64,000 nt of DNA, taken from positions 51,769-115,768 of the forward strand of contig NZ_FNIT01000010.1 in assembly GCF_900104035.1 (NCBI RefSeq). Reading direction: 5' to 3'. The position numbers and the translations under genes are program-made. The notes under the pieces were generated by a model, which made no database searches, was not told where the DNA came from, and was given only the letters and a program-made list of their open reading frames with translations. This document shows, piece by piece, positions 20,990 to 28,973 of the stretch. Within the stretch, counting starts at the first letter, position 1. Every line of letters starts with the position of its first letter. The DNA comes from Aureimonas jatrophae. GTDB lineage: Bacteria > Pseudomonadota > Alphaproteobacteria > Rhizobiales > Rhizobiaceae.

Positions 20990-21637
20990 TCAAAGGCCCT
21001 GGAGGAACGGATTGGTGCGGCGCTCCTCGCCGATCGTTCCGCCGGGTCCGTGGCCGGGCAGGAACGCGACGTCGTCGCCGAGCGGCAGGATGCGGTCCCG
21101 GATCGTGGCCAGAAGCGTCGCGTGATCCCCGTAGGGCAGGTCGGTTCGACCGACGGATCCTGCAAACAGGACGTCGCCGCCGATCAGGAAGCGCGCCGCG
21201 CGGTTGAAGAACACGACATGGCCGGGCGCGTGGCCCGGCGCGTGGATCACCTCGAAGCGATGGTCCGCGACGGATAGAACCTCGCCGTCGTCGAGCCAAC
21301 GGTCGGGCACGAGGTTGCGAACGGGTCCGGGCAGGCCGAACATGCGCGCCTGATCCTCCAGGCCGGACAGGAGCGGCGCATCCTGCCGTTCGGGACCGAT
21401 CACCGCGAGCCCGAGCCGCTCGCGCAGCTCGTCCGCTCCACCGGCATGGTCGATATGACCGTGCGTCAGCCAGATGGCGCGAGGGACGACCTTGTGGCGC
21501 GCGATCGCGGCCTCGATCCGCTCGAGGTCGCCGCCGGGATCCACCACCACGCCCTCGCGCGTCGCCTCGTCGAAGACGAGCGAGCAGTTCTGCCCGAACG
21601 GCGTGACCGGGACGACTTCGACCTGAAGCTGGGACAT
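20990..21637 (-). CDS. MBL-fold metallohydrolase (glyoxalase II-like)
   Basis: A 215-residue metallo-beta-lactamase-fold hydrolase. The metal motif is THGHIDH (58-64); further ligands are in APGHAPGH and GGDVLF, and the last histidine in LPGHGPGG. The spacing is that of the YcbL/glyoxalase II branch, which hydrolyses thioesters such as S-lactoylglutathione; the real substrate is not fixed by sequence. ATG 21637 begins MSQLQVE; the open frame runs 48 codons further upstream without conserved residues. It lies 94 bases downstream of ilvE on the opposite side of a GC-rich hairpin. Confidence 0.88.
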   Translation of the reverse strand: MSQLQVEVVPVTPFGQNCSLVFDEATREGVVVDPGGDLERIEAAIARHKVVPRAIWLTHGHIDHAGGADELRERLGLAVIGPERQDAPLLSGLEDQARMFGLPGPVRNLVPDRWLDDGEVLSVADHRFEVIHAPGHAPGHVVFFNRAARFLIGGDVLFAGSVGRTDLPYGDHATLLATIRDRILPLGDDVAFLPGHGPGGTIGEERRTNPFLQGL

Positions 21638-21693
21638 GGGATGATGCGACCTTGCGAGGGCGGATGACGGGTCCCCTCGCCTATCACAGTCGC

Positions 21694-21721
21694 GGGCCGG
21701 GCGCGCGACGGGGCCCGGCCC
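21694..21721. terminator. GC-rich hairpin after ilvE
   Basis: GGGCCGGG (21694-21701) pairs with CCCGGCCC (21714-21721), 10 bases downstream of the ilvE stop on the minus strand. There is no T run, so its role as a terminator is less certain. Confidence 0.5.
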
Positions 21722-21731
21722 TTCGTGTGGC

Positions 21732-22622
21732 CTACTCGGCCGCCATGCGCTGCGGCTGGACCTCGCTCGCGTAGTCCTCAACCAGCTGGCGCGTGATCGT
21801 GCCCGGCTGGAAGCGGTAGGGCCCGATCTCGGAGACCGGCGTCACCTCGGCGGCGGTGCCGCACAGGAAGCACTCCGTGAAGCCCTCCATCTCCTCGGGC
21901 TGGATGGCGCGCACGCGCACCTCGATGCCGCGCCGGCGCGCGAGCTCGATCACCGTGCGGCGCGTGATGCCGTCGAGGAAGCAGTCGGGGTCGGGCGTGT
22001 GGATCACGCCGTCCTGGACGAAGAAGACGTTGGCGCCCGTCGCCTCGGCGACGCGCCCCCGCCAGTCCAGCATCAGGGCATCGGCATAGCCCTTGGCCTC
22101 GGCGGCATGCTTGGAGATGGTGCAGATCATGTAGAGCCCGCTCGCCTTGGCCTTGGACGGGGCCGTGCGCGGGTCGGGGCGGCGGTACTCGGCCATGTCG
22201 AGGCGGATGCCGCGCATGCGCTGCTCGGGGTCGAAGTAGCTCGGCCACTGCCAGATGGCGATCGCCAGGTTGATGCGGTTGTTCTGCGCCGAGACGCCCA
22301 TCGACTCCGAGCCGCGCCAGGCGACGGGCCGCACATAGGCGTCGGTGAAGCCCTGGCGCTCGAGGAGCTCGTTGCAGGCCGCGTCGATCTCGTCGGCCGT
22401 ATAGGGGATCTCGAAGCCGAGCACGCGGCCCGAGGCGATCAGGCGGTCGGTGTGCTCGCGCAGCTTGAAGATGCGCCCGCCATAGGCCCGCTCGCCCTCG
22501 AAGACCGAGCTGGCGTAGTGGAGGCCGTGCGTCAGCACGTGCACCTTGGCCTCGCGCCAGGGCACGAACTCGCCGTTGAACCAGATCTGGCCGTCCAGTT
22601 GATCGAAGGAGACTGCGCTCAT
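21732..22622 (-). CDS. ilvE: Branched-chain amino acid aminotransferase
   Basis: A 296-residue fold-type IV PLP enzyme, full length. It makes valine, leucine and isoleucine from their 2-oxoacids with glutamate in the cytoplasm. Seen: WFNGEFVPW at the start, HGLHYASSVFEGERAY (32-47), PLP lysine K159 in KAKASGLYM, and EATGANVFFVQDG and GITRRTVIELA typical of the family. D-amino acid transaminase and 4-amino-4-deoxychorismate lyase share the fold, but the N-terminal YASSVFEG block points to IlvE. The gene is divergent from the MarR-led operon; the 288-base gap between them must hold both promoters. Confidence 0.93.
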   Translation of the reverse strand: MSAVSFDQLDGQIWFNGEFVPWREAKVHVLTHGLHYASSVFEGERAYGGRIFKLREHTDRLIASGRVLGFEIPYTADEIDAACNELLERQGFTDAYVRPVAWRGSESMGVSAQNNRINLAIAIWQWPSYFDPEQRMRGIRLDMAEYRRPDPRTAPSKAKASGLYMICTISKHAAEAKGYADALMLDWRGRVAEATGANVFFVQDGVIHTPDPDCFLDGITRRTVIELARRRGIEVRVRAIQPEEMEGFTECFLCGTAAEVTPVSEIGPYRFQPGTITRQLVEDYASEVQPQRMAAE

Positions 22623-22910
22623 ATGCGTTCGCGCGCCCGGCTTGGCGGGCGTGTCCTCTCGGGGTCTTGAGTTGCGGTGCGCCCGCCCGGAGACGCATCA
22701 TTCCTCCCGCTCGTCCGGGCACGGATGAGCCTTCAACGGGTTCGGCGCGGAGCCGAACCCCACGGCAGGGCGCCTGGCACCCGGTCGCAACCGACGGCCG
22801 GCGCTCCCCTGCGGAGCGCTTCAGCCGCCATCGGGCCGTTTCCATGTTTAAACCCGCGCCGGAGGGTGTAACAATGGCCCCAAGATACGTCAACACTACT
22901 GACCTATTTG

Positions 22911-23456
22911 ATGGACACCATCTCGGACGATCCCGCCTCCACCGCCGAAGCCGACGTGGTCCGCGAACCGCTGCCTACGCGCGGTGAGCTGGACTTCCGT
23001 TTGATCGAGCTCTTCTTCTTCGCCTATCGCGAGTTCACCGCCGACGCGGACTCGATCCTGGCGCGCTACGGCTACGGCCGGGCGCACCACCGCGTCCTTC
23101 ATTTCGTGAACCGCGATCCCGGCATGACGATCGCCGATCTTCTCGACCTTCTCCAGATCACCAAGCAGTCGCTGAGCCGCGTCCTGCGCCAGCTGATCGA
23201 CGAGGGGTTCGTGGCGCAGGTCCAGGGCCACGACGACCGGCGCCAGCGCCGCCTCTACCCGACGCAGGCCGGCCGCGTCTTGACGCTGGAACTCTCCCGC
23301 GCGCAGGGTCGGCGGATCGACGCGGCCTTCCAGGCCGCCGCCCTCAGCGACCCGCGTCTCGTCAACGACTTCCTTCTGGAGATGGGAAGCGACCGGCGGG
23401 CGACGCGCGACTGGTTCGCCAGGAAGGGCATCGGCAAGGAGACCTCTTCCTCTTGA
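22911..23456 (+). CDS. MarR-family transcriptional regulator (PetP-like)
   Basis: A 181-residue winged-helix regulator. The DNA-binding region is TIADLLDLLQITKQSLSRVL (about 74-93) followed by the wing QGHDDRRQRRLYPTQAGR. ATG at 22911 is preceded by an in-frame TTG one codon earlier. The stop overlaps the start of the response regulator by four bases (TTGA). The order MarR - OmpR-type regulator - histidine kinase, next to ilvE, resembles the petP/petR arrangement known from Rhodobacter capsulatus, where PetP/PetR affect photosynthesis and respiration genes. That functional link is inference. Confidence 0.85.
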   Translation: MDTISDDPASTAEADVVREPLPTRGELDFRLIELFFFAYREFTADADSILARYGYGRAHHRVLHFVNRDPGMTIADLLDLLQITKQSLSRVLRQLIDEGFVAQVQGHDDRRQRRLYPTQAGRVLTLELSRAQGRRIDAAFQAAALSDPRLVNDFLLEMGSDRRATRDWFARKGIGKETSSS

Positions 23457-24175
23457 GCACGACCGAACCCGTTTCCGCCTCGCCCGACGTCTCGATGGAC
23501 GATGCGCCGCATATCCTGGTGGTCGACGACGACCGGCGCATCCGCACGCTCCTGTCGCGCTTCCTGTCGGAGCGGGCCTTTCGCGTCTCCACTGCCGCCG
23601 ACGCCGCCGAGGCGCGCCGCATCCTGGCGGGACTGGAGTTCGACCTCCTCGTGGTGGACGTGATGATGCCGGGCGAGAGCGGTCTCGACTTCGTGCGCGC
23701 GGTCTCGCCCACGCGGACCATCCCGATCCTGATGCTGACGGCGCGCGCCGAGACCGACGACCGCATCTCGGGGCTGGAGGCGGGCGCCGACGACTACCTC
23801 GCCAAGCCCTTCGACCCGCGCGAGCTCCTGCTGCGCGTCAACAACATCCTCAAGCGCGGCAGCGCCCAGCCGATCCACAAGGTCGAGAACGTGCGCTTCG
23901 GCCCCTTCTCCTTCTCGCTGGTGCGGCGCGAGCTGCGGCGCGGCGCGGAGATCATCCGCCTCACCGATCGCGAGCAGGAGATCATGACCCTCTTCGCCCA
24001 CAAGGCGGGCGAGACGATCCAGCGCCAGGATCTCCTGTCCGACGAGGCCGACGTCGGCGAGCGCACCGTGGACGTCCAGATCAACCGGCTGCGGCGCAAG
24101 ATCGAGAGCGATCCGGCCAACCCGCTCTGGCTGCAGACCGTGCGCGGCATCGGCTACCGCCTGAACGTCGACTAG
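23453..24175 (+). CDS. OmpR-family response regulator (PetR-like)
   Basis: A 240-residue two-domain regulator. The receiver (residues ~17-130) has the acidic pair VDDD near 22, phospho-acceptor D69 in LVVDVMMPGESG, T in LMLTAR and the lysine in LAKPF. The C-terminal winged helix (~145-238) has the usual TDREQEIMTLF and VDVQINRLRRKIE blocks. It starts at TTG 23453, overlapping the MarR gene stop; no in-frame ATG precedes the receiver. The cognate kinase follows after 22 bases. Confidence 0.92.
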   Translation: MSTTEPVSASPDVSMDDAPHILVVDDDRRIRTLLSRFLSERAFRVSTAADAAEARRILAGLEFDLLVVDVMMPGESGLDFVRAVSPTRTIPILMLTARAETDDRISGLEAGADDYLAKPFDPRELLLRVNNILKRGSAQPIHKVENVRFGPFSFSLVRRELRRGAEIIRLTDREQEIMTLFAHKAGETIQRQDLLSDEADVGERTVDVQINRLRRKIESDPANPLWLQTVRGIGYRLNVD

Positions 24176-24197
24176 GGGCGGACGAGGAGACGCGCCC

Positions 24198-25628
24198 GTG
24201 ACGCTTCTGGATCGCATTCGGCCGGGCAGCGAGGCCATCACGAGGGGCCTACGCGGCTTTCGCCTGCCGGCGCTGCCGCTCGGGCCCTTGCGCGGGCCGC
24301 TGCGCCGCGGACGCCGCTTCTTCTCGCGCCGAACGCCCAAGGGCCTCTACGCGCGCTCGCTGATCATCATCATCGCGCCCATGGTGCTGCTGCAGTCGGT
24401 GGTGGCCTTCGTGTTCATGGAGCGCCATTGGCAGACCGTGACGCAGCGCCTTTCGACCGCCGTGGTGCAGGACATCGCCGCGGTGATCGACATCATCGAC
24501 ACCTATCCGCAGGACGCCGACTTCGCCAACGTCACCCGCATCGCGCGCGACGCGCTGCGGCTCAACGTCCTGGTGCTGCCCCCCGAGCCCCTGCCCGCCC
24601 CCGCGCCCAAGCCCTTCTTCAACATCCTCGACGGCATCCTGTCCGAGGAGATCACGAACCAGATCAACCGCCCCTTCTGGATCGACACGGTAGGCGAGTC
24701 GCGCATCGTCGAGATCCGCATCCAGCTGCCCGACCACGTGCTGCGCGTGTTCGCCCCGCGCAACTCGGCCTACGCCTCGAACACCCACATCTTCCTGCTC
24801 TGGATGGTGGGCACCTCGCTGGTGCTCCTGCTCATCGCCATCCTGTTCCTGCGCAACCAGATCCGGCCGATCCAGAAGCTCGCCGAGGCCGCGGACGGGT
24901 TCGGGCGCGGGCAGCCCATGCCGCCGGACTTCCGCGTGCGCGGCGCCTCGGAGGTGCGGCGCGCCTCGCTCGCCTTCATCCAGATGCGCGACCGCATCGA
25001 GCGCCAGATCGAGCAGCGCACGCAGATGCTGAACGGCGTGTCCCACGACCTGCGCACCGTTCTCACGCGCTTCCGCCTGCAGCTCGCCATCATGGAGGAC
25101 AGCGAGGACCGGCGCGAGCTGGAGCACGACGTCGACGAGATGGGCCGGATGCTGGAGGGCTACCTCGCCTTCGCCAAGGGCGAGGCCGGCGAGGACGTCG
25201 GCGAGCTCGACCTCGAACGCGTGTTCGCCAAGTTCGAGGCGGACGCGGCCTTGAACGGCGTGGCCATCGAGACCGACGTGTCGGGCGACCCGAGCGTCAC
25301 GGTGCGCCCCGCCGGCTTCACGCGCATCCTCAACAACCTCGTGGCCAACGCCATGCGCCACGGCTCGCGCCTGCGCGTCCAGGCCCGCAAGGACGGGCGC
25401 TGGCTGACGGTGAGCGTCGAGGACGACGGACCGGGTATCGCGCCCGAGCAGCGCGACGAGGTGTTCAAGCCCTTCGTGCGGCTCGACGAGGCGCGCAACA
25501 TCGATGCCGGCGGCACGGGGCTGGGCCTGGCCATCGCCCGCGACATCGCCCGCTCGCACGGCGGCGACATCCTCCTGTCGGATTCATCCCTCGGCGGCCT
25601 CAAGGCGATGGTACGCGTACCGGCGTAA
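24198..25628 (+). CDS. Membrane sensor histidine kinase (EnvZ-like)
   Basis: A 476-residue kinase. A basic N-terminal tail precedes transmembrane helix 1 (54-74); a periplasmic loop of ~120 residues includes a Pro-rich piece (LPAPAPKPFFNILDG); helix 2 spans ~196-218; a HAMP follows; the H-box is VSHDLRTVLTRF with H283; the ATP-binding domain has N (NNLVANAMRHG), G1 (DDGPGI) and G2 (GTGLGLAI) boxes. It would phosphorylate the OmpR-type regulator encoded just before it. It starts at GTG 24198. It ends 65 bases from the convergent csaA gene. The signal it senses is unknown. Confidence 0.92.
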   Translation: MTLLDRIRPGSEAITRGLRGFRLPALPLGPLRGPLRRGRRFFSRRTPKGLYARSLIIIIAPMVLLQSVVAFVFMERHWQTVTQRLSTAVVQDIAAVIDIIDTYPQDADFANVTRIARDALRLNVLVLPPEPLPAPAPKPFFNILDGILSEEITNQINRPFWIDTVGESRIVEIRIQLPDHVLRVFAPRNSAYASNTHIFLLWMVGTSLVLLLIAILFLRNQIRPIQKLAEAADGFGRGQPMPPDFRVRGASEVRRASLAFIQMRDRIERQIEQRTQMLNGVSHDLRTVLTRFRLQLAIMEDSEDRRELEHDVDEMGRMLEGYLAFAKGEAGEDVGELDLERVFAKFEADAALNGVAIETDVSGDPSVTVRPAGFTRILNNLVANAMRHGSRLRVQARKDGRWLTVSVEDDGPGIAPEQRDEVFKPFVRLDEARNIDAGGTGLGLAIARDIARSHGGDILLSDSSLGGLKAMVRVPA

Positions 25629-25693
25629 GGGTTCGCGTGGGACCCGCCCGGCGAGCCCCCGTTCGATGCGGCAGCCGCGCCCCGCGCGCGTCG

Positions 25694-26038
25694 CTAGAAC
25701 AGGCGGCCGCCGTTCGGCACGGGATGGCTGATCGCGGCCAGCACCACGTTTCCCTCGGCATCCGGAAAGCCGAGCGTCAGGACCTCGGAGCGCATCGGCC
25801 CGATCTGGCGCGGCGGGAAGTTCACCACCGCCATGACCTGACGGCCGACCAGCTCGTCGAGGCCGTGGCGAACCGTGATCTGCGCGGAGGACTTCTTGAC
25901 GCCGATCTCCGGACCGAAGTCGATCTGCAGCCGGAAGGCGGGCTTGCGCGCCTCGGGAAACGGCTCGGCGGCGATGATCGTGCCGACGCGGATGTCGACG
26001 CGCTCGAACTCCGCATAGGTGATGGTCTCGGCGGTCAT
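25694..26038 (-). CDS. csaA: tRNA-binding domain protein (CsaA family)
   Basis: A 114-residue single OB-fold tRNA-binding domain, the size of CsaA. Seen: FERVDIRVGTIIAAEPFPEARKP, then KKSSAQIT and VVNFPPRQIGPMRSEVLTLGF, the typical run of the family; the C-terminal SHPVPNGGRLF is also conserved. CsaA proteins bind tRNA and were described in Bacillus as chaperone-like or Sec-linked factors; the role in alphaproteobacteria is unclear. Its ATG overlaps the proC stop by four bases, so it is the last gene of the YbjN-proC-csaA operon. Confidence 0.9.
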   Translation of the reverse strand: MTAETITYAEFERVDIRVGTIIAAEPFPEARKPAFRLQIDFGPEIGVKKSSAQITVRHGLDELVGRQVMAVVNFPPRQIGPMRSEVLTLGFPDAEGNVVLAAISHPVPNGGRLF

Positions 26039-26862
26039 GCGCGCGACAGGGCCTCCGCACGGTCGCGGGCGGCCAGAACCGCCCGGCGCAGGAGCGGCCC
26101 GAAGCCGTCGTCCGCCATCAGGATCTCGAGCGCGGCCTGCGTCGTCCCGTTGGGCGAGGTCACGTTGCGGCGCAGCTGCGCCGGCTCGTCGCCCGAGCGG
26201 ATCATCAGCTCGCCCGCGCCCGCCACCGTATGGCGCGCCAGGCGCATCGCCAGCGCCGGATCGAGGCCGGCCGCGACCCCCGCCTCCGCCAGCGCCTCGG
26301 CGAGCAGGAACACATAGGCCGGGCCGCTGCCGGAGACGCCGGTCACGGCATCGATCAGCGCCTCGCGCTCGACCCATTCCACGGGACCGGAGCTTTCCAG
26401 AAGCGCCTGCGCCCGCGCGCGCATCGGCCCGGTGACGCGCGCGTTCGGATAGGCGCCGGTGATGCCCCGGTTCACGAGCGCCGGCGTGTTGGGCATGGCG
26501 CGAACCACGGGCCGCTCGCCCAGCGCCGCCTCGATCGAGGCGACCGTGCGTCCGGCCGCGACCGAGACGATCAGCGTGTCGTCCGCCAGAAGCGGCAGGA
26601 GCGTCGGCAGCACCGCTTCCATGACCTGCGGCTTCACCGCGAGGATCACCGTGTCGGCGCCCCGCTCCACCTCGGCCGGCGCGGCCGCCAAACGCACCCC
26701 GCGCGAGACGATGTCGGCCAGAAGCGGCGCGCCGTTCGGGTCGAGAACCGCAACGGCGGCGGGATCGAGACCCGCCTCCAGCCAGCCGCGCAGCATCGCG
26801 CCGCCCATGTTGCCGCCGCCGACCAGGAGCACCCGGCCCGCCGTCTCGAGCGCACCTGCCAT
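26035..26862 (-). CDS. proC: Pyrroline-5-carboxylate reductase
   Basis: A 275-residue enzyme for the last step of proline synthesis, reducing pyrroline-5-carboxylate with NAD(P)H. The N-terminal Rossmann motif is LLVGGGNMGGAML (~11-23). Family blocks follow: LAVKPQVMEAVLP, RAMPNTPALVNRG, and GVSGSGPAYVFLLAEAL with the substrate-binding HTVAGAGELM. Its start ATG 26862 overlaps the YbjN gene stop by one base (TGATG), and its stop overlaps csaA by four bases (ATGA). The length is normal for the family. Confidence 0.95.
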   Translation of the reverse strand: MAGALETAGRVLLVGGGNMGGAMLRGWLEAGLDPAAVAVLDPNGAPLLADIVSRGVRLAAAPAEVERGADTVILAVKPQVMEAVLPTLLPLLADDTLIVSVAAGRTVASIEAALGERPVVRAMPNTPALVNRGITGAYPNARVTGPMRARAQALLESSGPVEWVEREALIDAVTGVSGSGPAYVFLLAEALAEAGVAAGLDPALAMRLARHTVAGAGELMIRSGDEPAQLRRNVTSPNGTTQAALEILMADDGFGPLLRRAVLAARDRAEALSRA

Positions 26863-27362
26863 CAGGCGCGGCCGACCGTGTCGAACACCGCGCAGGCCAT
26901 CGCGTCGGCCGCGTTGCGGTCGGCCCAGACCACGAACTGGAAGGCCTGGTAGTAGCGCTCGCACGCCTCCAGCGCCATCGACAGGATGCGTTCGGCCTGC
27001 TCCTCGGTCGCGACCGCGCCGCCCGACAGGAGCAGCGCATGGCGGAACACGATCGCGCCTTCCGCGTCGCACAGGTCGAAGTGGCCGACCAGCAGCTGCT
27101 CGTTGATGCGCGCCAGAAGCCGCAGCACCTCGACCTCGCGCCGCGCCGGCACCTTGGTCGCAAAGGCGCAGCTCAGGTGCAGCGCCTCGTGCGCGGCCAT
27201 CCAGGAGAAGGCGACGGAATAATCCGTCCAGGCGCCCCGGACCGAGACGGCGATCTCGTCGTCACAGGGCCGCTCGAAGCTCCATTCGCGCGTCGAGGCG
27301 AGAAGCTCCACCGTATCCACCGGGTGGCTCTCCCGCTCGAAATCCTCTTGCCGCAGATGCAT
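26862..27362 (-). CDS. YbjN domain-containing protein
   Basis: A 166-residue cytoplasmic protein of the YbjN family, which is related in fold to type III secretion chaperones. The run CAFATKVPARREVEVLRLLARIN and GHFDLCDAEGAIVFRHALLL is typical. In alphaproteobacteria YbjN is commonly found directly upstream of proC, as here. Escherichia coli YbjN influences motility and stress responses; the molecular role is unclear. It leads an operon of three genes with 1- and 4-base overlaps. ATG 27362 starts MHLRQEDF. Confidence 0.9.
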   Translation of the reverse strand: MHLRQEDFERESHPVDTVELLASTREWSFERPCDDEIAVSVRGAWTDYSVAFSWMAAHEALHLSCAFATKVPARREVEVLRLLARINEQLLVGHFDLCDAEGAIVFRHALLLSGGAVATEEQAERILSMALEACERYYQAFQFVVWADRNAADAMACAVFDTVGRA

Positions 27363-27695
27363 CGTTCGTCCCCGTGCCGCATCCCGGTGCGGGGATCGGC
27401 GGGCGCCGCATGCGCTACCGCCGCCGTGGAGCTCCGTTTCCTCGCCGGATCTCCTGCCGCACCGTCCGGGAGAAACGCCCGCCAGAACGAATCACCCTTT
27501 GGAATCAGTGTATCGGGACCCGAACCGATCGCCAGTGGGGAAACGGCATTTTAAGCTTTTGCGACATCGCCGTCCCCAGCCCCGTCGCGGCACCCCGCGG
27601 GTAAGCGACTCTCGCGCCAACGCTTTCGAGTCCGGGGCTTACCGCAGGATTGTGGGGAGAATCTGTGGAGGAGCTGTGGATAAGCCGCCGATGCG
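27363..27695. other. 333-base gap with an exact DnaA-box sequence
   Basis: No gene is seen. The part 27520-27570 is locally AT-richer. TGTGGATAA at 27675-27683 is the exact complement of the consensus DnaA box TTATCCACA, and two looser TGTGG words lie 15-25 bases to its left. It contains the YbjN operon promoter and the 3' end region of ubiK. Confidence 0.5.
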
Positions 27696-27971
27696 TCAGG
27701 ATGCGGCGTTCGGCGCGGTGCCGCCGAGGCGCGCCTCGAGTTCGGCGATGCGCTTCTTGAGCGCCTCGTTCTCGACGCGGGCCCGCGTCGCCATCTCGCG
27801 CACGACCTCGAACTCCTCGCGCTTGACGAGGTCCATCTGGTTCACGAAGCGCTCGCCCTGCGTGCGGAACATGGTCTCCATCTCGCGGCGCACGCCCTGC
27901 GCGGCGCCGGCCGCGTCGGTCATCATGCGAGCGAACTCGTCCATCATGCGGTTGGGGCCTTGGGTGGTCAT
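27696..27971 (-). CDS. ubiK: Ubiquinone biosynthesis accessory factor UbiK family
   Basis: A 91-residue protein of the UbiK/BMFP family (formerly DUF526, YqiC). A short amphipathic N-terminus (residues ~8-45) precedes a C-terminal coiled coil, VVREMATRARVENEALKKRIAELEARL, typical of the family, which forms trimers. In enterobacteria UbiK helps the UbiJ-Ubi complex make ubiquinone at the membrane. ATG 27971 gives the normal length. It is divergent from lgt with 141 bases between starts, a frequent alphaproteobacterial arrangement. Confidence 0.88.
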   Translation of the reverse strand: MTTQGPNRMMDEFARMMTDAAGAAQGVRREMETMFRTQGERFVNQMDLVKREEFEVVREMATRARVENEALKKRIAELEARLGGTAPNAAS

Positions 27972-28112
27972 GGCGAAGCGCTCCGAGGGGTAGGTCCCGC
28001 CTGAGTTAGGAGGTCGCCGGAGGCTTGGCAATGGAGCCCCCGCGCCTTGACCCCGCGGTGGCGAGCGGCCAAACCGCTGGCGAACCCGCGCCGTTCCAAG
28101 GTCTCGACGTCC

Positions 28113-28973
28113 ATGAACCTCCTGCCGCTGGGCGTTCTCGCCTATCCCGCGATCGACCCGGTCTTCCTCCAGATCGGCCCGATCGCGCTGCGCTGGTACG
28201 GCCTGGCCTATGTCGCGGGCATCCTGTGCGGCTGGCTCTACGGCCGGCACCTCGCCGGCACCGCGCGGCTCTGGCCGAACGGCGTCTCGCCGATCACGCG
28301 CGAGGACATCGACGACTTCATCGTCTGGATCACGCTGGGCATCGTGATCGGGGGGCGGCTCGGCTCGATCCTGTTCTACGACTTCGCGCGCGTCGTGGCC
28401 GATCCGCTCTCGGCGCTGCGCGTCTGGGAGGGCGGCATGTCGTTCCACGGCGGCCTGATCGGCGTGGTCGTGGCGATGGCGCTCTTCTGCCGCTCGCACA
28501 AGGTGCCGCTCCTCAGCCTGATCGACGTCGTGGCGGCGTCCGTGCCCTTCGGGCTGTTCTTCGGGCGCATCGCGAACTTCATCAACGGCGAGCTGTGGGG
28601 CGCGCCCACCAGCGTGCCCTGGGCGATGGTCTTCCCGACGGGCGGCCCCGAGCCGCGCCATCCGAGCCAGCTCTACGAGGCGGGCCTGGAGGGCATCGTG
28701 CTCTTCCTCGTCCTGCGCCTCATGACGCACCGCTTCGGCTCGCTCGGCCGGCCGCGCCTCACGGGCGGCGTCTTCATTCTCGGCTACGGGCTCGCGCGCA
28801 TCTTCGTTGAGTTCTTCCGCATGCCCGACGTGCAGCTCGGCTACCTCCTGGGAACGAGCTGGCTCACCATGGGCATGGTCCTGTCGCTGCCCATGGTTCT
28901 GGTCGGCCTCTGGGCCATCCTCACCGCCAAGCCGCGCGCTCCCATGCCGCGCCCGGTCGCCGCCGGCTCGTGA
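28113..28973 (+). CDS. lgt: Prolipoprotein diacylglyceryl transferase
   Basis: A 286-residue inner-membrane enzyme that moves diacylglycerol from phosphatidylglycerol to the lipobox cysteine of prolipoproteins. About seven membrane segments. The family signature lies in FFGRIANFINGELWG, with GGMSFHGGLIG before it and HPSQLYEAGLEG after it. ATG 28113 follows an upstream in-frame ATG at 28047 that would add a non-conserved tail. The stop overlaps the next gene by four bases (GTGA). It processes lipoproteins such as the small ones encoded at 16.8 and 18.2 kb. Confidence 0.94.
   Translation: MNLLPLGVLAYPAIDPVFLQIGPIALRWYGLAYVAGILCGWLYGRHLAGTARLWPNGVSPITREDIDDFIVWITLGIVIGGRLGSILFYDFARVVADPLSALRVWEGGMSFHGGLIGVVVAMALFCRSHKVPLLSLIDVVAASVPFGLFFGRIANFINGELWGAPTSVPWAMVFPTGGPEPRHPSQLYEAGLEGIVLFLVLRLMTHRFGSLGRPRLTGGVFILGYGLARIFVEFFRMPDVQLGYLLGTSWLTMGMVLSLPMVLVGLWAILTAKPRAPMPRPVAAGS

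Noticed and set aside
27363..27695. Chromosomal replication origin
   Set aside because: Only one exact DnaA box and no usual neighbours (hemE, dnaA, parAB).
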